The notes beneath the pieces are model-generated. The model ran no database searches. It was given only the letters and a program-made list of their open reading frames with translations, and had not been told where the DNA came from. Position numbers and translations under genes: made by a program. A stretch of 64,000 nucleotides of DNA, from positions 868,001 to 932,000 of the forward strand of contig NZ_JARXYP010000002.1 in the NCBI RefSeq assembly GCF_029893805.1, given 5' to 3'. Below, in pieces: positions 16,761 to 25,858 of this stretch. Positions within the stretch are counted from its first letter, which is position 1. Every line of letters begins with the position of its first letter. The DNA is from Streptomyces sp. SAI-135 (GTDB lineage: Bacteria > Actinomycetota > Actinomycetes > Streptomycetales > Streptomycetaceae).

Positions 16761-17576
16761 ATGACCGACCCGGTGACGACGCCCGGACCAGCGGAACATC
16801 CGGAGATCGACACGTCGGTGCCGCACTCCGCACGCATCTGGAACTACTGGCTGGGCGGCACGGACAACTACCCCGTCGACAGGGCGGCCGGAGACGCCTA
16901 CACCGCCGTCTTCCCCGGCATCGTCACGATCGCCCGCGGCAGCCGCGCCTTTCTGCGCCGCACCATCACCCATCTGGTCTCCGAGGCGGGCATCCGGCAG
17001 TTCCTGGACGTCGGCACCGGTCTTCCCACCGCGCAGAACACCCACGAGGTCGCACAGCGGATCGCCCCCGAGTCCCGGATCGTCCACGTCGACAACGACC
17101 CGATGGTCCTGGCCCACGCCCGCGCCCTGCTCACCTCCACGCCCGAGGGCGCCACCGCCTACCTCGCCGCCGACGCGACGGACCCGGACCGGATCCTCGC
17201 GGGTGCCGCCGAGACCCTGGACCTCGGCCGTCCGGTCGCGCTCATCCTCAGCAACATCCTCGGACACATCGCCGACCACGAGCAGGCCCGCTCGATCGTC
17301 ACCCGGCTGATGACCGCCCTCCCCTCGGGCAGTCACCTCTGCCTCAACGACGGCTCGCTCGGCGTCGACCCGGTCTTCGAACGGGCCCAGGACGCCTACA
17401 ACGACAGCGGTGCCGTCCCGTACGTCCTGCGGACCGTGGACGAGATCACCCGGTTCTTCGACGGTCTGGAACTCGTCGAACCCGGCGTCGTCCCCGTCAC
17501 GCAGTGGCGTCCGGACCCCGCCTCCCCCGCCCCGGAGGTCGTGGCCGAGCACGGTGGGCTGGCCCGGAAGCCGTGA
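16761..17576 (+). CDS. DUF574-type SAM-dependent methyltransferase
   Basis: 271-residue member of the actinomycete DUF574/Methyltransf_19 family. Marks are PHSARIWNYWLGGTDNYPVDR at the N-terminus, FLDVGTGLPTAQNTHEVAQ (SAM-binding motif I), VHVDNDPMVLAHARALL and a late SNILGHI-type strand. These proteins are abundant in Streptomyces, often near developmental regulators, and their substrates are unknown. ATG 16761 has a GAAGGACGG site 13 bp upstream. It is followed by the convergent LacI gene after 240 bp of non-coding DNA. Confidence 0.92.
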   Translation: MTDPVTTPGPAEHPEIDTSVPHSARIWNYWLGGTDNYPVDRAAGDAYTAVFPGIVTIARGSRAFLRRTITHLVSEAGIRQFLDVGTGLPTAQNTHEVAQRIAPESRIVHVDNDPMVLAHARALLTSTPEGATAYLAADATDPDRILAGAAETLDLGRPVALILSNILGHIADHEQARSIVTRLMTALPSGSHLCLNDGSLGVDPVFERAQDAYNDSGAVPYVLRTVDEITRFFDGLELVEPGVVPVTQWRPDPASPAPEVVAEHGGLARKP

Positions 17577-17816
17577 CAGTCGGCGGAGGTGCCGCTGACG
17601 TCGAGCTGCAGACCGGTGTGGACGTTCTGGAGCGTCCGGGCGCCGCCGCTCTGAGGGTGGCGGAATACAGGAACGGGCGGCTTGGCGCCCGGCAGACGGC
17701 TGCTCGGAGCAGGCGGTCGGCTGCGGCTTCGGTCCGTATCAGGAGCGGCTTCGGTTCGGCGACGGGTGCTGCGGCCGTGCCGGGTGGGGCAGCGGACCCC
17801 GGTCTCGATGGGTCGA

Positions 17817-18887
17817 TCAGTGCTCGGGCGTGTGGAGCAGTGGCCCGTGCCGGTGGGTCGGTGGGGGTGCGGTCGAGCCCCGGACGACGAGTTCGACCGG
17901 GGGTTCGCCGGTGTGCGGAGGCTCGATGTCGGGCCGCTCCACGGCGTGCACGAGCAGTCTGACCCCCTCCCGTGCGGCGGCCTCGAAGGGCTGGCGCACG
18001 GTGGTCAGAGGCGGCGTGACGTAGGCGAAGACCGGGTTGCCGTCGAACCCGACGACACTGATGTCCTCCGGCACCCGCCGCCCGGTCTCCCGCAGGGCGT
18101 GGATGAGGCCGATGGCCATCTCGTCGCCCGCGGCGAACACCGCGGTCACGGAGTCGTCCGAGGCGAGTGCGCGTCCCGCCGCGTAACCCGAGGCGGCAGA
18201 CCAGTCGCCGTTGAGCAGCGGCGGTTCGTGCGCGCCCCGCGCGGCGAGGGCCGCTCGCCATCCCTCGATACGGTCCTTCGTTGCGTAGCGCTTCCGCGGG
18301 CCGGCGAGGTGGTGGACGGTGTCGTGCCCCAGATCCAGCAGGTGCTCGGTGGCCGCCCGCGCCAGTTCGTGGGCGCCCACACTCATGGTCAGTGTCCGGG
18401 TGGCCGTGAAGGAGGGCGGTGCGCCGAGGAAGAGGACGGGTACGTCGACGCGGAGCCGGACCTCTCCCTTCACCACGGGTTCGGAGACGATGACCCCGTC
18501 CACGCCCTGTTCCAGGAGCGCCTCCAGAGCCCCGACGATGCCTTCCCTGTCGTCGTCCGGTGTGTTGATCACGCGCAGCGCGTAGCCGGCGTCCCATACG
18601 GCCTGTTCGATGTGCACCAGCAGGGTTGCGGATCCGTATCCCGCGGTGCCCAGGGCGACGACACCGAGGGAACGGGTACGTCCCGAGGCCAGCGCCCTGG
18701 CCGCGTGGTTCAGCCGGTATCCGAGCTCGTCGGCGGCCGCGAGGACGCGGCGCCGGGCCTCGTCCGAGACGTAGGGCTCGTCGTTCAGTACCCGGGAGAC
18801 CGTCTTGCGCGACACCCCGGCCAACCGCGCGACATCGGCACTGCGCGGTACGGGGGAACCCGGTTCGCGCACCGCTCCTGGTGTCAT
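17817..18887 (-). CDS. LacI-family transcriptional regulator of the sugar-uptake/GH42 locus
   Basis: 356-residue repressor. The N-terminal LacI HTH (SADVARLAGVSRKTVSRVLND, residues 16-36) is followed by the hinge helix (RLNHAARALASGRT). The rest is a periplasmic-binding-protein-like ligand domain (LGVVALG, GVIVSEP, FAAGDEMAIGLIHALRETG, ISVVGFDG). It is divergent from the solute-binding protein/permease/beta-galactosidase operon. Two inverted repeats lie in the shared control region, one 44 bp from its own start. The expected model is repression of both transcripts and relief by a galactoside or its breakdown product. Confidence 0.93.
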   Translation of the reverse strand: MTPGAVREPGSPVPRSADVARLAGVSRKTVSRVLNDEPYVSDEARRRVLAAADELGYRLNHAARALASGRTRSLGVVALGTAGYGSATLLVHIEQAVWDAGYALRVINTPDDDREGIVGALEALLEQGVDGVIVSEPVVKGEVRLRVDVPVLFLGAPPSFTATRTLTMSVGAHELARAATEHLLDLGHDTVHHLAGPRKRYATKDRIEGWRAALAARGAHEPPLLNGDWSAASGYAAGRALASDDSVTAVFAAGDEMAIGLIHALRETGRRVPEDISVVGFDGNPVFAYVTPPLTTVRQPFEAAAREGVRLLVHAVERPDIEPPHTGEPPVELVVRGSTAPPPTHRHGPLLHTPEH

Positions 18888-18930
18888 GAGGTCTCCTTCG
18901 ACCGTCCGTACGACGGCCCGGGTCAGCAGC

Positions 18931-18961
18931 TATGACCGCGCGGTCTGATCGCGCGGTCATA
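18931..18961. promoter_or_regulatory. Double palindromic operator upstream of the LacI gene
   Basis: Perfect 12-bp arms (18931-18942 and 18950-18961) flank a 7-bp spacer. Inside are two CG-centred palindromes, GACCGCGCGGTC (18934-18945, perfect) and GATCGCGCGGTC (18948-18959, one mismatch pair). The CG centre and arm length fit a LacI-family operator, and the position suggests autoregulation and possibly control of the divergent operon. Confidence 0.75.
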
Positions 18962-19092
18962 TCTACGTGGCGCACCAGCCGCACGTCAAGAGTTTCCGCA
19001 GGGTTCCGGTTTGACGGAAAACCCGGGCGCAGGGCTGATGACCGTACGCACGCCTCGACGTCCGGCCCACGCCGAGAATCCACCGCAAGGCC

Positions 19093-19155
19093 TTGACACC
19101 GCCCCCGCGCAAAGCCCAATCTTCGTGACAGCCGCTGATCGCGTCTGTGCGATCA
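19093..19155 (+). promoter_or_regulatory. Promoter and second operator of the sugar-uptake operon
   Basis: A -35-like TTGACA (19093-19098) is followed after 18 bp by CAATCT (19117-19122), a plausible sigma-70-type promoter pointing at the binding-protein gene. Just downstream of the predicted transcription start is an inverted repeat, TGATCGC (19136-19142) and GCGATCA (19149-19155), spaced by 6 bp. Its TGATCGC half matches part of the palindrome beside the LacI gene, so it is a likely roadblock operator for the same repressor. Confidence 0.6.
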
Positions 19156-19250
19156 CGTTTGATTCTGATCAGTTGGCGCCTTCCTGGTCGCCGCCACCAT
19201 CGGGTCGTCCTGCCGAGCCCCGGCACGACGCGCCCTGTCAGGAGCCGTAC

Positions 19251-20564
19251 ATGCGTCACCTCTCCCCTTCGGGTCTCTCTGTTCCCTCGCCCAGTCGTCG
19301 TGGTGTGCTCAAGGGGGTGGGTGGTGCTGCTCTGCTGGGTGCCGGGATACCCCTGTTGAGTGCGTGTGGCGGCAGTGGTGGTTCGTCGGACCCGAAGACG
19401 GTCTCGTTGGGGTCGAACCAGTCGGATGCGGTGCCGAAGAAGGCGTACGGGGAGATCTACACGGCGTTCACGAAGCAGTCGGGGATCACGGTCAAGGTCA
19501 ACACGAAGGACCACAACACGTTCCAGGAGCAGATCAACTCGTATCTGCAGGGCACGCCGGACGATGTGTTCAACTGGTTCGCCGGGTACCGGATGCAGTT
19601 CTTCGCTCAGAAGGGGCTGGCCTCTCCGATCGACGAGGTGTGGGAGAAGATCGGCGGGAACTTCCCGGACGCGATGAAGAAGCTGTCCAAGGGGGCGGAC
19701 GGCAAGTACTACTTCGTGCCGCTGGTGACGTATCCGTGGGCGGTGTTCTACCGCAAGAGCGTCTTTGCGCAGTACGGCTATGAGGTGCCCGCCACCTGGG
19801 ATCAGCTGGTGGCGTTGTGCAAGCAGATGAAGAAGGACAAGCTGGTGCCGATCGCGTTCGGGGACAAGGACGCCTGGCCGGCGATGGGCACCTTCGACCA
19901 GCTCAACTTCCGTATCAACGGCTACGACTTCCATGTGGAGCTGATGGCGGGCAAGGCGTCGTGGACGGATGCGAAGGTCAAGAACGTCTTCGATCACTGG
20001 GCGGAGCTGCTGCCTTACCACCAGGACGGTTTCATGGGCCGTACCTGGCAGGACGCGGCCCAGACGCTGGTGGCGAAGAAGGCCGGCATGTATGTGCTGG
20101 GCACGTTCGTGGCGCAGCAGTTCAGCAACAAGGCGGACCTGGACGATCTGGACTTCTTCGCTTTCCCGGAGATCAATGCGGCGTTCGGGCAGGACACGGT
20201 GGAGGCGCCGGCCGACGGGTTCATGGTGAGCAAGGCGCCCAAGAACAAGGCGGGTGTCACCAAGCTGCTGGAGTTCTTGGGCACGGCGGAGGCGGAGCAG
20301 ATCTACCTCAAGTCCGACACGAGTGTGGTGGCCGCTTCCAACAAGGCCGACACCTCCTCGTACACGCCGTTGCAGAAGAAGGCGTACGAGATGATCACGG
20401 GGGCCAAGAGCCTGACGCAGTTCATGGACCGGGACTCGCGGCCGGACTTCACCTCCACGGTGATGCAGCCCTCGCTGCAGAAGTTCCTGCAGAACCCCAA
20501 GGGCGTGGACGGTGTGCTGTCCTCGATCGAACGCCAGAAGAAGACGATCTTCGCGTCCTCCTGA
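19251..20564 (+). CDS. Sugar ABC transporter substrate-binding lipoprotein
   Basis: 437-residue extracellular binding protein of the MalE/UgpB class. The N-terminus combines a twin-arginine motif (SRRGVLKG, residues 15-22) with a lipobox (LLSAC, Cys39), indicating Tat export followed by lipid anchoring. The mature domain has typical features (GITVKVNTKDHNTFQEQINSYLQG; DVFNWFAGYRMQF; NGYDFHVELMAGKASW). ATG 19251 has AGGAG 9 bp upstream. It is the first gene of a four-gene operon with two permeases and a beta-galactosidase. Its ligand is probably a beta-galactoside oligosaccharide, inferred from the enzyme at the operon end. Confidence 0.94.
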   Translation: MRHLSPSGLSVPSPSRRGVLKGVGGAALLGAGIPLLSACGGSGGSSDPKTVSLGSNQSDAVPKKAYGEIYTAFTKQSGITVKVNTKDHNTFQEQINSYLQGTPDDVFNWFAGYRMQFFAQKGLASPIDEVWEKIGGNFPDAMKKLSKGADGKYYFVPLVTYPWAVFYRKSVFAQYGYEVPATWDQLVALCKQMKKDKLVPIAFGDKDAWPAMGTFDQLNFRINGYDFHVELMAGKASWTDAKVKNVFDHWAELLPYHQDGFMGRTWQDAAQTLVAKKAGMYVLGTFVAQQFSNKADLDDLDFFAFPEINAAFGQDTVEAPADGFMVSKAPKNKAGVTKLLEFLGTAEAEQIYLKSDTSVVAASNKADTSSYTPLQKKAYEMITGAKSLTQFMDRDSRPDFTSTVMQPSLQKFLQNPKGVDGVLSSIERQKKTIFASS

Positions 20565-20576
20565 GCTGAGCGGCCC

Positions 20577-21551
20577 ATGACTACCGACATCACCACCGAG
20601 AACCCGCAGGCGGCCGCCGTGCCGCCTGCGGGCGCTGCCCCCCGCAAGGTGCCCCGCGGGCACCGCCGTCTGCTGACCCGCCGGGACCGGATCACGCTCG
20701 CCTTCATGGCGGGGGTGCCCACCGTCTTGCATGTGGCGCTGGTGTGGGTGACCGCGCTGGCCTCGATCGCGCTGGCCTTCACCAGCTGGGACGGGATCGG
20801 CTTCGACTCCATCCGGTGGGTGGGGCTGGACAACTTCCGTCAGCTGTTCACCGACAACCCGCAGTTCTGGCCCGCCCTCGAGCACAACATCATCTGGTTC
20901 GTGGTGCTCATCTGCATCCCCACCCCGCTGGGCCTGTTCCTGGCGGTGCAGCTGGACAAGAAGATCCGTTTCTCCCGCATCTACCAGACCGCGTTCTTCC
21001 TGCCGGTCGTGGTCTCCCTCGCGGTCACCGGCTTCGTGTGGCAGCTCGTCTACAACCCCGACACCGGCCTGATCAACAGCCTCATCGGCGCCAACAAGCC
21101 CGGCCACTACATCGACTGGATCGGCGACCCCGACCTGAACCTGTGGGCCGTACTGATCGCCGCGTCCTGGCGCCACACCGGCTACATGATGATCCTCTAC
21201 CTCGCCGGGCTGAAGGGCGTGGACCCCTCCCTGCGGGAGGCGTCCTCCCTGGACGGCGCCAACGAGTGGCAGACCTTCAAGAACGTCATCTTCCCCACCC
21301 TGCGCCCCACCAACACCGTCGTCCTGGTCGTCACCATCATCGAGGCCCTGCGCGCCTTCGACCTGGTCTTCGTCTTCAACAAGGGCGCCCAGGGCACCGA
21401 ACTGCTGTCCATCCTGATCACCAACAACATCATCGGCGAGTCCAGCCGGATCGGCTACGGCTCCGCTATCGCCGTCGTCCTGCTGCTGATCTCCCTCGTC
21501 GTGATCATCCCCTACCTGATCGCGACCTTCCGCAAGGAGCGGCGCGCATGA
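20577..21551 (+). CDS. Carbohydrate ABC transporter permease, MalF-like
   Basis: 324-residue inner-membrane permease with six predicted helices after a basic cytoplasmic N-terminus (residues 1-40). The EAA loop that docks the ATPase is seen as LREASSLDGANEWQTFKNVIFPTL near residue 220. It pairs with the next gene to form the channel. It is spaced 12 bp from the binding-protein gene and overlaps the next gene by 4 bp (ATGA at 21548). No ATPase gene is present in the locus. Streptomyces MsiK serves many such systems, so this importer probably shares it. Confidence 0.94.
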   Translation: MTTDITTENPQAAAVPPAGAAPRKVPRGHRRLLTRRDRITLAFMAGVPTVLHVALVWVTALASIALAFTSWDGIGFDSIRWVGLDNFRQLFTDNPQFWPALEHNIIWFVVLICIPTPLGLFLAVQLDKKIRFSRIYQTAFFLPVVVSLAVTGFVWQLVYNPDTGLINSLIGANKPGHYIDWIGDPDLNLWAVLIAASWRHTGYMMILYLAGLKGVDPSLREASSLDGANEWQTFKNVIFPTLRPTNTVVLVVTIIEALRAFDLVFVFNKGAQGTELLSILITNNIIGESSRIGYGSAIAVVLLLISLVVIIPYLIATFRKERRA

Positions 21552-22435
21552 GCACCCTGACCGCGCCGGCCAAGCAGCGCACCCCCCTGCGCCCGGCCCG
21601 CATCCTGCTGCACACCTTCCTCGTCATCACCGCGCTGGCCTGGCTCGCCCCCCTGCTGTGGGCGGTCTTCGCCGCCCTGCGCCCCTACTCCGAGACCAGC
21701 ACCAAGGGCTACGTGTCCTGGCCGGACACACTGAGCTGGGACAACTTCACCAACGCCTTCCAGCAGTCCGACATGCTGCACTACTTCGGCAACACCCTGC
21801 TCATCGCGATCCCCGCCGTGCTGCTGACCCTGCTGGCCTCCTCCATGGTCGCCTTCTACGTCTCCCGCTTCGACTTCCGCCTCAACCTCTTCCTGCTGCT
21901 GGTCTTCACCGCCGGCAACCTGCTGCCCCAACAGGTCATCATCACCCCGCTGTACCGCATGTACCTGCTCATCGATCTGCCCGGCATCACCATGAGCGGC
22001 AAGCTCTACGACTCCGCCCTCGGCCTGGTCCTCATCCACGTCGCCTTCCAGTCCGGGTTCTGCGCCTTCGTCCTGTCCAACTACATGCGCATGCTCCCCC
22101 ACGAACTCACCGAAGCCGCCCTCGTCGACGGCGCCTCCGTATGGCGCATGTACTGGCAGATCGTCCTGCCCCTGTGCAAACCCGCCATGGCCGCCCTGGC
22201 CACCCTGCTGTCCATCTGGATCTACAACGACTTCTTCTGGGCCATCGTGCTGATCTCCACCGGCGAGAACATGCCCATCACCTCCGCCCTGAACAACCTC
22301 TCCGGCCAGTACTTCACCGACCCCAACCTCATCGCCGCCGGCGCCCTCCTCACCGCCATCCCCACCCTGATCGTCTACTTCGCGCTCCAACGCCAGTTCG
22401 TCAGCGGACTGACCCTCGGCGCCAACAAGGGCTGA
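21548..22435 (+). CDS. Carbohydrate ABC transporter permease, MalG-like
   Basis: 295-residue permease with six predicted transmembrane helices (first LLHTFLVITALAWLAPLLWAVF). The EAA motif is LTEAALVDGASVWRMYWQIVLPL, about residue 190. The C-terminal VYFALQRQFVSGLTLGANKG is the classic MalG ending. It is coupled to the MalF-like gene by the ATGA overlap and followed 18 bp later by the GH42 enzyme. Confidence 0.94.
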   Translation: MSTLTAPAKQRTPLRPARILLHTFLVITALAWLAPLLWAVFAALRPYSETSTKGYVSWPDTLSWDNFTNAFQQSDMLHYFGNTLLIAIPAVLLTLLASSMVAFYVSRFDFRLNLFLLLVFTAGNLLPQQVIITPLYRMYLLIDLPGITMSGKLYDSALGLVLIHVAFQSGFCAFVLSNYMRMLPHELTEAALVDGASVWRMYWQIVLPLCKPAMAALATLLSIWIYNDFFWAIVLISTGENMPITSALNNLSGQYFTDPNLIAAGALLTAIPTLIVYFALQRQFVSGLTLGANKG

Positions 22436-22453
22436 CACCGGCCCCGTTCGAAA

Positions 22454-24478
22454 GTGATCCCTGAATTGACTACCGCACGCCGTCTTCGCCTTCCCGGAAT
22501 CGCCTACGGCGGCGACTACAACCCCGAACAGTGGCCCGAGGAGGTCTGGGCCGAGGACGTCCGTCTCATGCGCGAGGCGGGCGTGAACATGGTCAGCGTC
22601 AACATCTTCGCGTGGGCGCTCCTCGAACCGAGCGAGGGCGCCTACGACTTCGCACGCCTCGACAAGATCCTCGGCCTGCTCCACGAGAACGGCATCGCCG
22701 CCGACCTGGCGACCCCGACCGCGGCCCCTCCGGCCTGGTTCTTTCGCAAGCACCCCGACGCCCTGCCGGTCGACCAGGACGGCCGCAGACTGTCGTACGG
22801 CAGCCGCCAGACCTTCTGTCCCTCCCACCCCGCCTACCGGGACGCCGCCCTGCGGATCGCCCGGGCGCTCGGGGAGCGCTACGCCGACCACCCGGCCGTG
22901 GTGATGTGGCACATCCACAACGAGTACGGCTGCCACAACGCGGCCTGCTACTGCGACACCAGCGCGGCGGCCTTCCGGCGCTGGCTGCGCGAGCGCTACG
23001 GCGACCTGGACGTCCTCAACCACGCCTGGGGCACCACCTTCTGGAGCCAGTGGTACTACGACTGGGACGAGATCATCCCGCCCCGCGCCACCGGCGCCGC
23101 ACCCAACCCCACCCACCAGCTCGACTGGCGGCGCTTCTGCAGCGACGAACTGCTGTCGTTGTACGTCGCCGAACGGGACGTGCTGCGGGAGGCCGCTCCC
23201 ACGATCCCGGCCACCACCAACTTCATGGTGAACTTCAGCATCGAGGCACTCGACTACTGGCGTTGGGCACCGGAGCTGGACATCGTCTCCAACGACCACT
23301 ACCTGCGCTCCACCGACCCCGAGTCGCAGGTCGACGTCGCCCTGAGCGGCGACCTGGTGCGCTCCATGGCCGGGGGGCCGTGGCTGCTGATGGAGCACTC
23401 CACCGGGGCCGTCAACTGGCAGCCCGTCAACCGCGCCAAGGTTCCCGGCGAGATGCGCCGCAACGCCCTCGCCCATGTCGCCCACGGTGCCGACGGCATC
23501 GCCTTCTTCCAGTGGCGGGCCGCGAAGGCGGGCGCCGAGCAGTGGCACTCGGCGATGCTGCCGCACGCCGGAACCGACAGCCAGATCTGGCGGGACGTCG
23601 TTCAACTCGGCGCGGATCTGGAGGCGTTGGCCGAAGTACGGGGCAGCTCCACGACCGCCGAGGTCGCGGTGGTGTGGGACTGGAGCGCCCGCTGGGCGGT
23701 GGAGCAGCCGTCCCAGCCCAGCGGCGAGCTGCGGTTCACGGAGCTCGTACGGGACTGGTACCGGCCGCTGTGGGACGCCGGCGTGGCTGTGGACTTCGTA
23801 CGCCCCGACGCGGACCTGTCCTCGTACCGCCTGGTCCTCGTGCCGAGTCTCTACCTGGTCGACGACGAGGGCGCGGCCAACCTCGCCGGCTTCGCCGAGA
23901 GCGGCGGCACGCTGGCCGTCGGCTTCCACAGCGGCGCCGTGGACGAGAACTGCCATGTCCGGCTCGGCGGTTACCCAGGCGCCTTCCGCGAGGTCCTCGG
24001 CGTGAGCACCGACGAGTACTTCCCGCTGCTGCCCGGTGAGACGCTGCACCTCACCGGGGCGGTCCCCGCGGACGCCACCGCCACCCTGTGGTCCGAGCGC
24101 GTCCGGCTCGCGGGAGCCGAGCCGGTGGCCGCCTACGGCGACGGGCCGCTGACGGGCGTGCCCGCCGTCACCCGGCACACTGCGGGTGACGGGTCCGCCT
24201 GGTACCTGGCGACCCGCCCGGACCCGGCGACGCTGGCCGCGTTGCTCGCCCGCATCTGCGACGAGGCAGGTGTCCGGCCGGTCCTGTCCGGTCTGCCGGC
24301 CGGTGTCGAGGCGGCCCGGCGCACCGGCCCCGACGCCGACTTCCTGTTCCTGATCGACCACGGCGGCAACGGCGCCGAGATCCCCGCCGAGGGCGTCGAG
24401 CTCCTCACGGGCAAGGAGGTCGGCGGCACGGTGACCGTGCCCGCGGGAGGTGTGGCGGTCGTCCGCGAGCCGCGCTGA
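22454..24478 (+). CDS. Beta-galactosidase, GH42
   Basis: 674-residue intracellular enzyme; no signal peptide. The N-terminal TIM barrel starts with YGGDYNPEQWPEEVW. The acid/base Glu is E157 in WHIHNEYG and the nucleophile is E314 in LLMEHS. A zinc site of the GH42 kind is suggested by C122, C160, C165 and C167. A trimerisation domain and small C-terminal beta domain complete the usual length. It hydrolyses terminal beta-galactosides delivered by the co-transcribed ABC importer. GTG 22454 lacks a convincing ribosome site, so coupling to the upstream permease is likely. Confidence 0.95.
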   Translation: MIPELTTARRLRLPGIAYGGDYNPEQWPEEVWAEDVRLMREAGVNMVSVNIFAWALLEPSEGAYDFARLDKILGLLHENGIAADLATPTAAPPAWFFRKHPDALPVDQDGRRLSYGSRQTFCPSHPAYRDAALRIARALGERYADHPAVVMWHIHNEYGCHNAACYCDTSAAAFRRWLRERYGDLDVLNHAWGTTFWSQWYYDWDEIIPPRATGAAPNPTHQLDWRRFCSDELLSLYVAERDVLREAAPTIPATTNFMVNFSIEALDYWRWAPELDIVSNDHYLRSTDPESQVDVALSGDLVRSMAGGPWLLMEHSTGAVNWQPVNRAKVPGEMRRNALAHVAHGADGIAFFQWRAAKAGAEQWHSAMLPHAGTDSQIWRDVVQLGADLEALAEVRGSSTTAEVAVVWDWSARWAVEQPSQPSGELRFTELVRDWYRPLWDAGVAVDFVRPDADLSSYRLVLVPSLYLVDDEGAANLAGFAESGGTLAVGFHSGAVDENCHVRLGGYPGAFREVLGVSTDEYFPLLPGETLHLTGAVPADATATLWSERVRLAGAEPVAAYGDGPLTGVPAVTRHTAGDGSAWYLATRPDPATLAALLARICDEAGVRPVLSGLPAGVEAARRTGPDADFLFLIDHGGNGAEIPAEGVELLTGKEVGGTVTVPAGGVAVVREPR

Positions 24479-25342
24479 CTACCGCAGGGTGTTCTCGTCG
24501 TCCGTGGACATGTCCTGGGTGCCGATGACGGCGAGCAGTTCCAGTTGGGCGGCGGCCTCGGTGCCGGGCGGGGCGCTGAACCAGAGCAGGCGCTGGCGTC
24601 CGTCCTCGCTGAACAGGGTGTGGCAGTCGACTTCGACGACGCCCAGCGTGGGATGGACGATCCGCTTGTGGTCGACGCGCCGCAGGGCGACGTCGTGCAT
24701 GTCCCACAGAGCGGCGAACTCCTCGCTGCGGCGGCACAGCTCGGCCACCATCCCGGCGACCTCCGTGTCGCCGCCGCGCCGGGCGGCGACGGCCCGGAGG
24801 TCGGCGACGAAGGCCCTGGAGTGCTGGGGGTGGTCCTCGGCGGGATAGACGGTGCGGGAGGCGGGGTCGGTGAACCACCGGTGGACGAAGCTCCCGGCCG
24901 TGCCGCGGCGGCCGGGGGCGCGGCCGATCAGCGCGACGGCCAGTTCGTTCTGGACGAGGGTCTCGTGCAGATCGGTGATGATCTGCGCGGGTGTCGTGGT
25001 GAGCCGGTCGAGCAGGCCGAGCAGGGCCGGCTGGGCATGGGCGTTCGAGCCCCGGGCCGCCGTGGGGACGGGCCGGTCTGCGAGGTGGAACAGATGGGCG
25101 CGCTCGTCGCCGCCGAGCCGCAGCGCCCGGGCGAGCGCGGCCAGCACCTGCGCGGAGGGCTGGACGCCGCCTCCGCGTTCGAGTTCGGTGTAGTAGTCCG
25201 CCGACAGGCCGGCCAGCTGCGCGACCTCCTCGCGGCGCAGCCCGGGCACCCGGCGCCGAGGTCCGGTGGGCAGGCCGACGTCACAGGGCCGTACGCGGTC
25301 GCGCCGGGACCTCAGGAACACGGCGAGCTCGGCAAGGTTCAT
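24479..25342 (-). CDS. XRE-type regulator with MmyB-like ligand domain
   Basis: 287-residue regulator. The HTH_XRE domain occupies residues about 5-75 (LRSRRDRVRPCDVGLP, VPGLRREEVAQLAGLSADYYTELERG). It is followed by the MmyB-like C-terminal domain (QPALLGLLDRLTTTPAQIITDLHETLVQNELAVALIG, then HPTLGVVEVDCHTLF). Members of this family often regulate an adjacent oxidoreductase or small enzyme gene. Here the divergent neighbour across 143 bp is the tautomerase at 25486. It converges with the GH42 operon, with a 1-bp gap between stop codons. Confidence 0.9.
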   Translation of the reverse strand: MNLAELAVFLRSRRDRVRPCDVGLPTGPRRRVPGLRREEVAQLAGLSADYYTELERGGGVQPSAQVLAALARALRLGGDERAHLFHLADRPVPTAARGSNAHAQPALLGLLDRLTTTPAQIITDLHETLVQNELAVALIGRAPGRRGTAGSFVHRWFTDPASRTVYPAEDHPQHSRAFVADLRAVAARRGGDTEVAGMVAELCRRSEEFAALWDMHDVALRRVDHKRIVHPTLGVVEVDCHTLFSEDGRQRLLWFSAPPGTEAAAQLELLAVIGTQDMSTDDENTLR

Positions 25343-25485
25343 CCCGCCATCATCACGCGGGACGCGGCGGCGGAGCCAGGGGATGCCGACCCCAGGGTGG
25401 ACACAGCCCTGGCTGGGCCCGCCGCACCGGACGACTGTGGTGTGCGTACGGAATCCGCCACCATCACAGACGGAGCAGCATCCTC

Positions 25486-25701
25486 ATGCCGTTCGCGAAC
25501 TTCAAGGTCCCTGCCGGCACCCTCACCGAGGAGCAGAAGCAGCAGATCATCACCCGCACCACCGAGCTCTACGTGGACGTCTACGGCGAACGCGCCCGCG
25601 CCACCACCCTCGTCCTCGTCGAGGAGGTCACCGACGGCGGCTGGGGCATCGGCGGCCACGTGCTGACGCTCGCCGAGCTCCAGCGGACCGACGGGAGCTG
25701 A
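25486..25701 (+). CDS. 4-oxalocrotonate tautomerase family protein
   Basis: 71-residue small tautomerase. Pro2, exposed as the N-terminal residue after Met removal ([11 protein letters not shown]), is the catalytic base of the family. The short beta-alpha-beta fold follows ([22 protein letters not shown], then [17 protein letters not shown]). It probably acts as an oligomer on enol/keto substrates. It is divergent from the XRE regulator, its probable controller. Confidence 0.9.
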   Translation: MPFANFKVPAGTLTEEQKQQIITRTTELYVDVYGERARATTLVLVEEVTDGGWGIGGHVLTLAELQRTDGS

Positions 25702-25802
25702 CCACTCGGCCGGGAGGGGGTGCGCGGCCGGCGCCGTGGTGCTCGACGCTGCTCGCCCTCGGCCTCAGTCGGAGCCGCACCCTGCTCGCACTGGGGGCGC
25801 GG

Positions 25803-25844
25803 GCGGCACCCGCGCCGGCCCCGGAATTTCCGGGCGGGTGCCGC
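25803..25844 (+). other. Nested hairpin between tautomerase and ComB-like genes
   Basis: An outer perfect 11-bp stem (25803-25813 with 25834-25844) encloses a second palindrome, CCGGAATTTCCGG (25821-25833). It may terminate the tautomerase transcript or structure the leader of the gene at 25859. Confidence 0.6.
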
Positions 25845-25858
25845 CGGGCTGCGGCACC

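Noticed and set aside
21512..24361. Leftward reading frame of about 950 codons antisense to the permease and beta-galactosidase genes
   Set aside because: Gly/Val/Glu-rich shadow of strongly supported genes.
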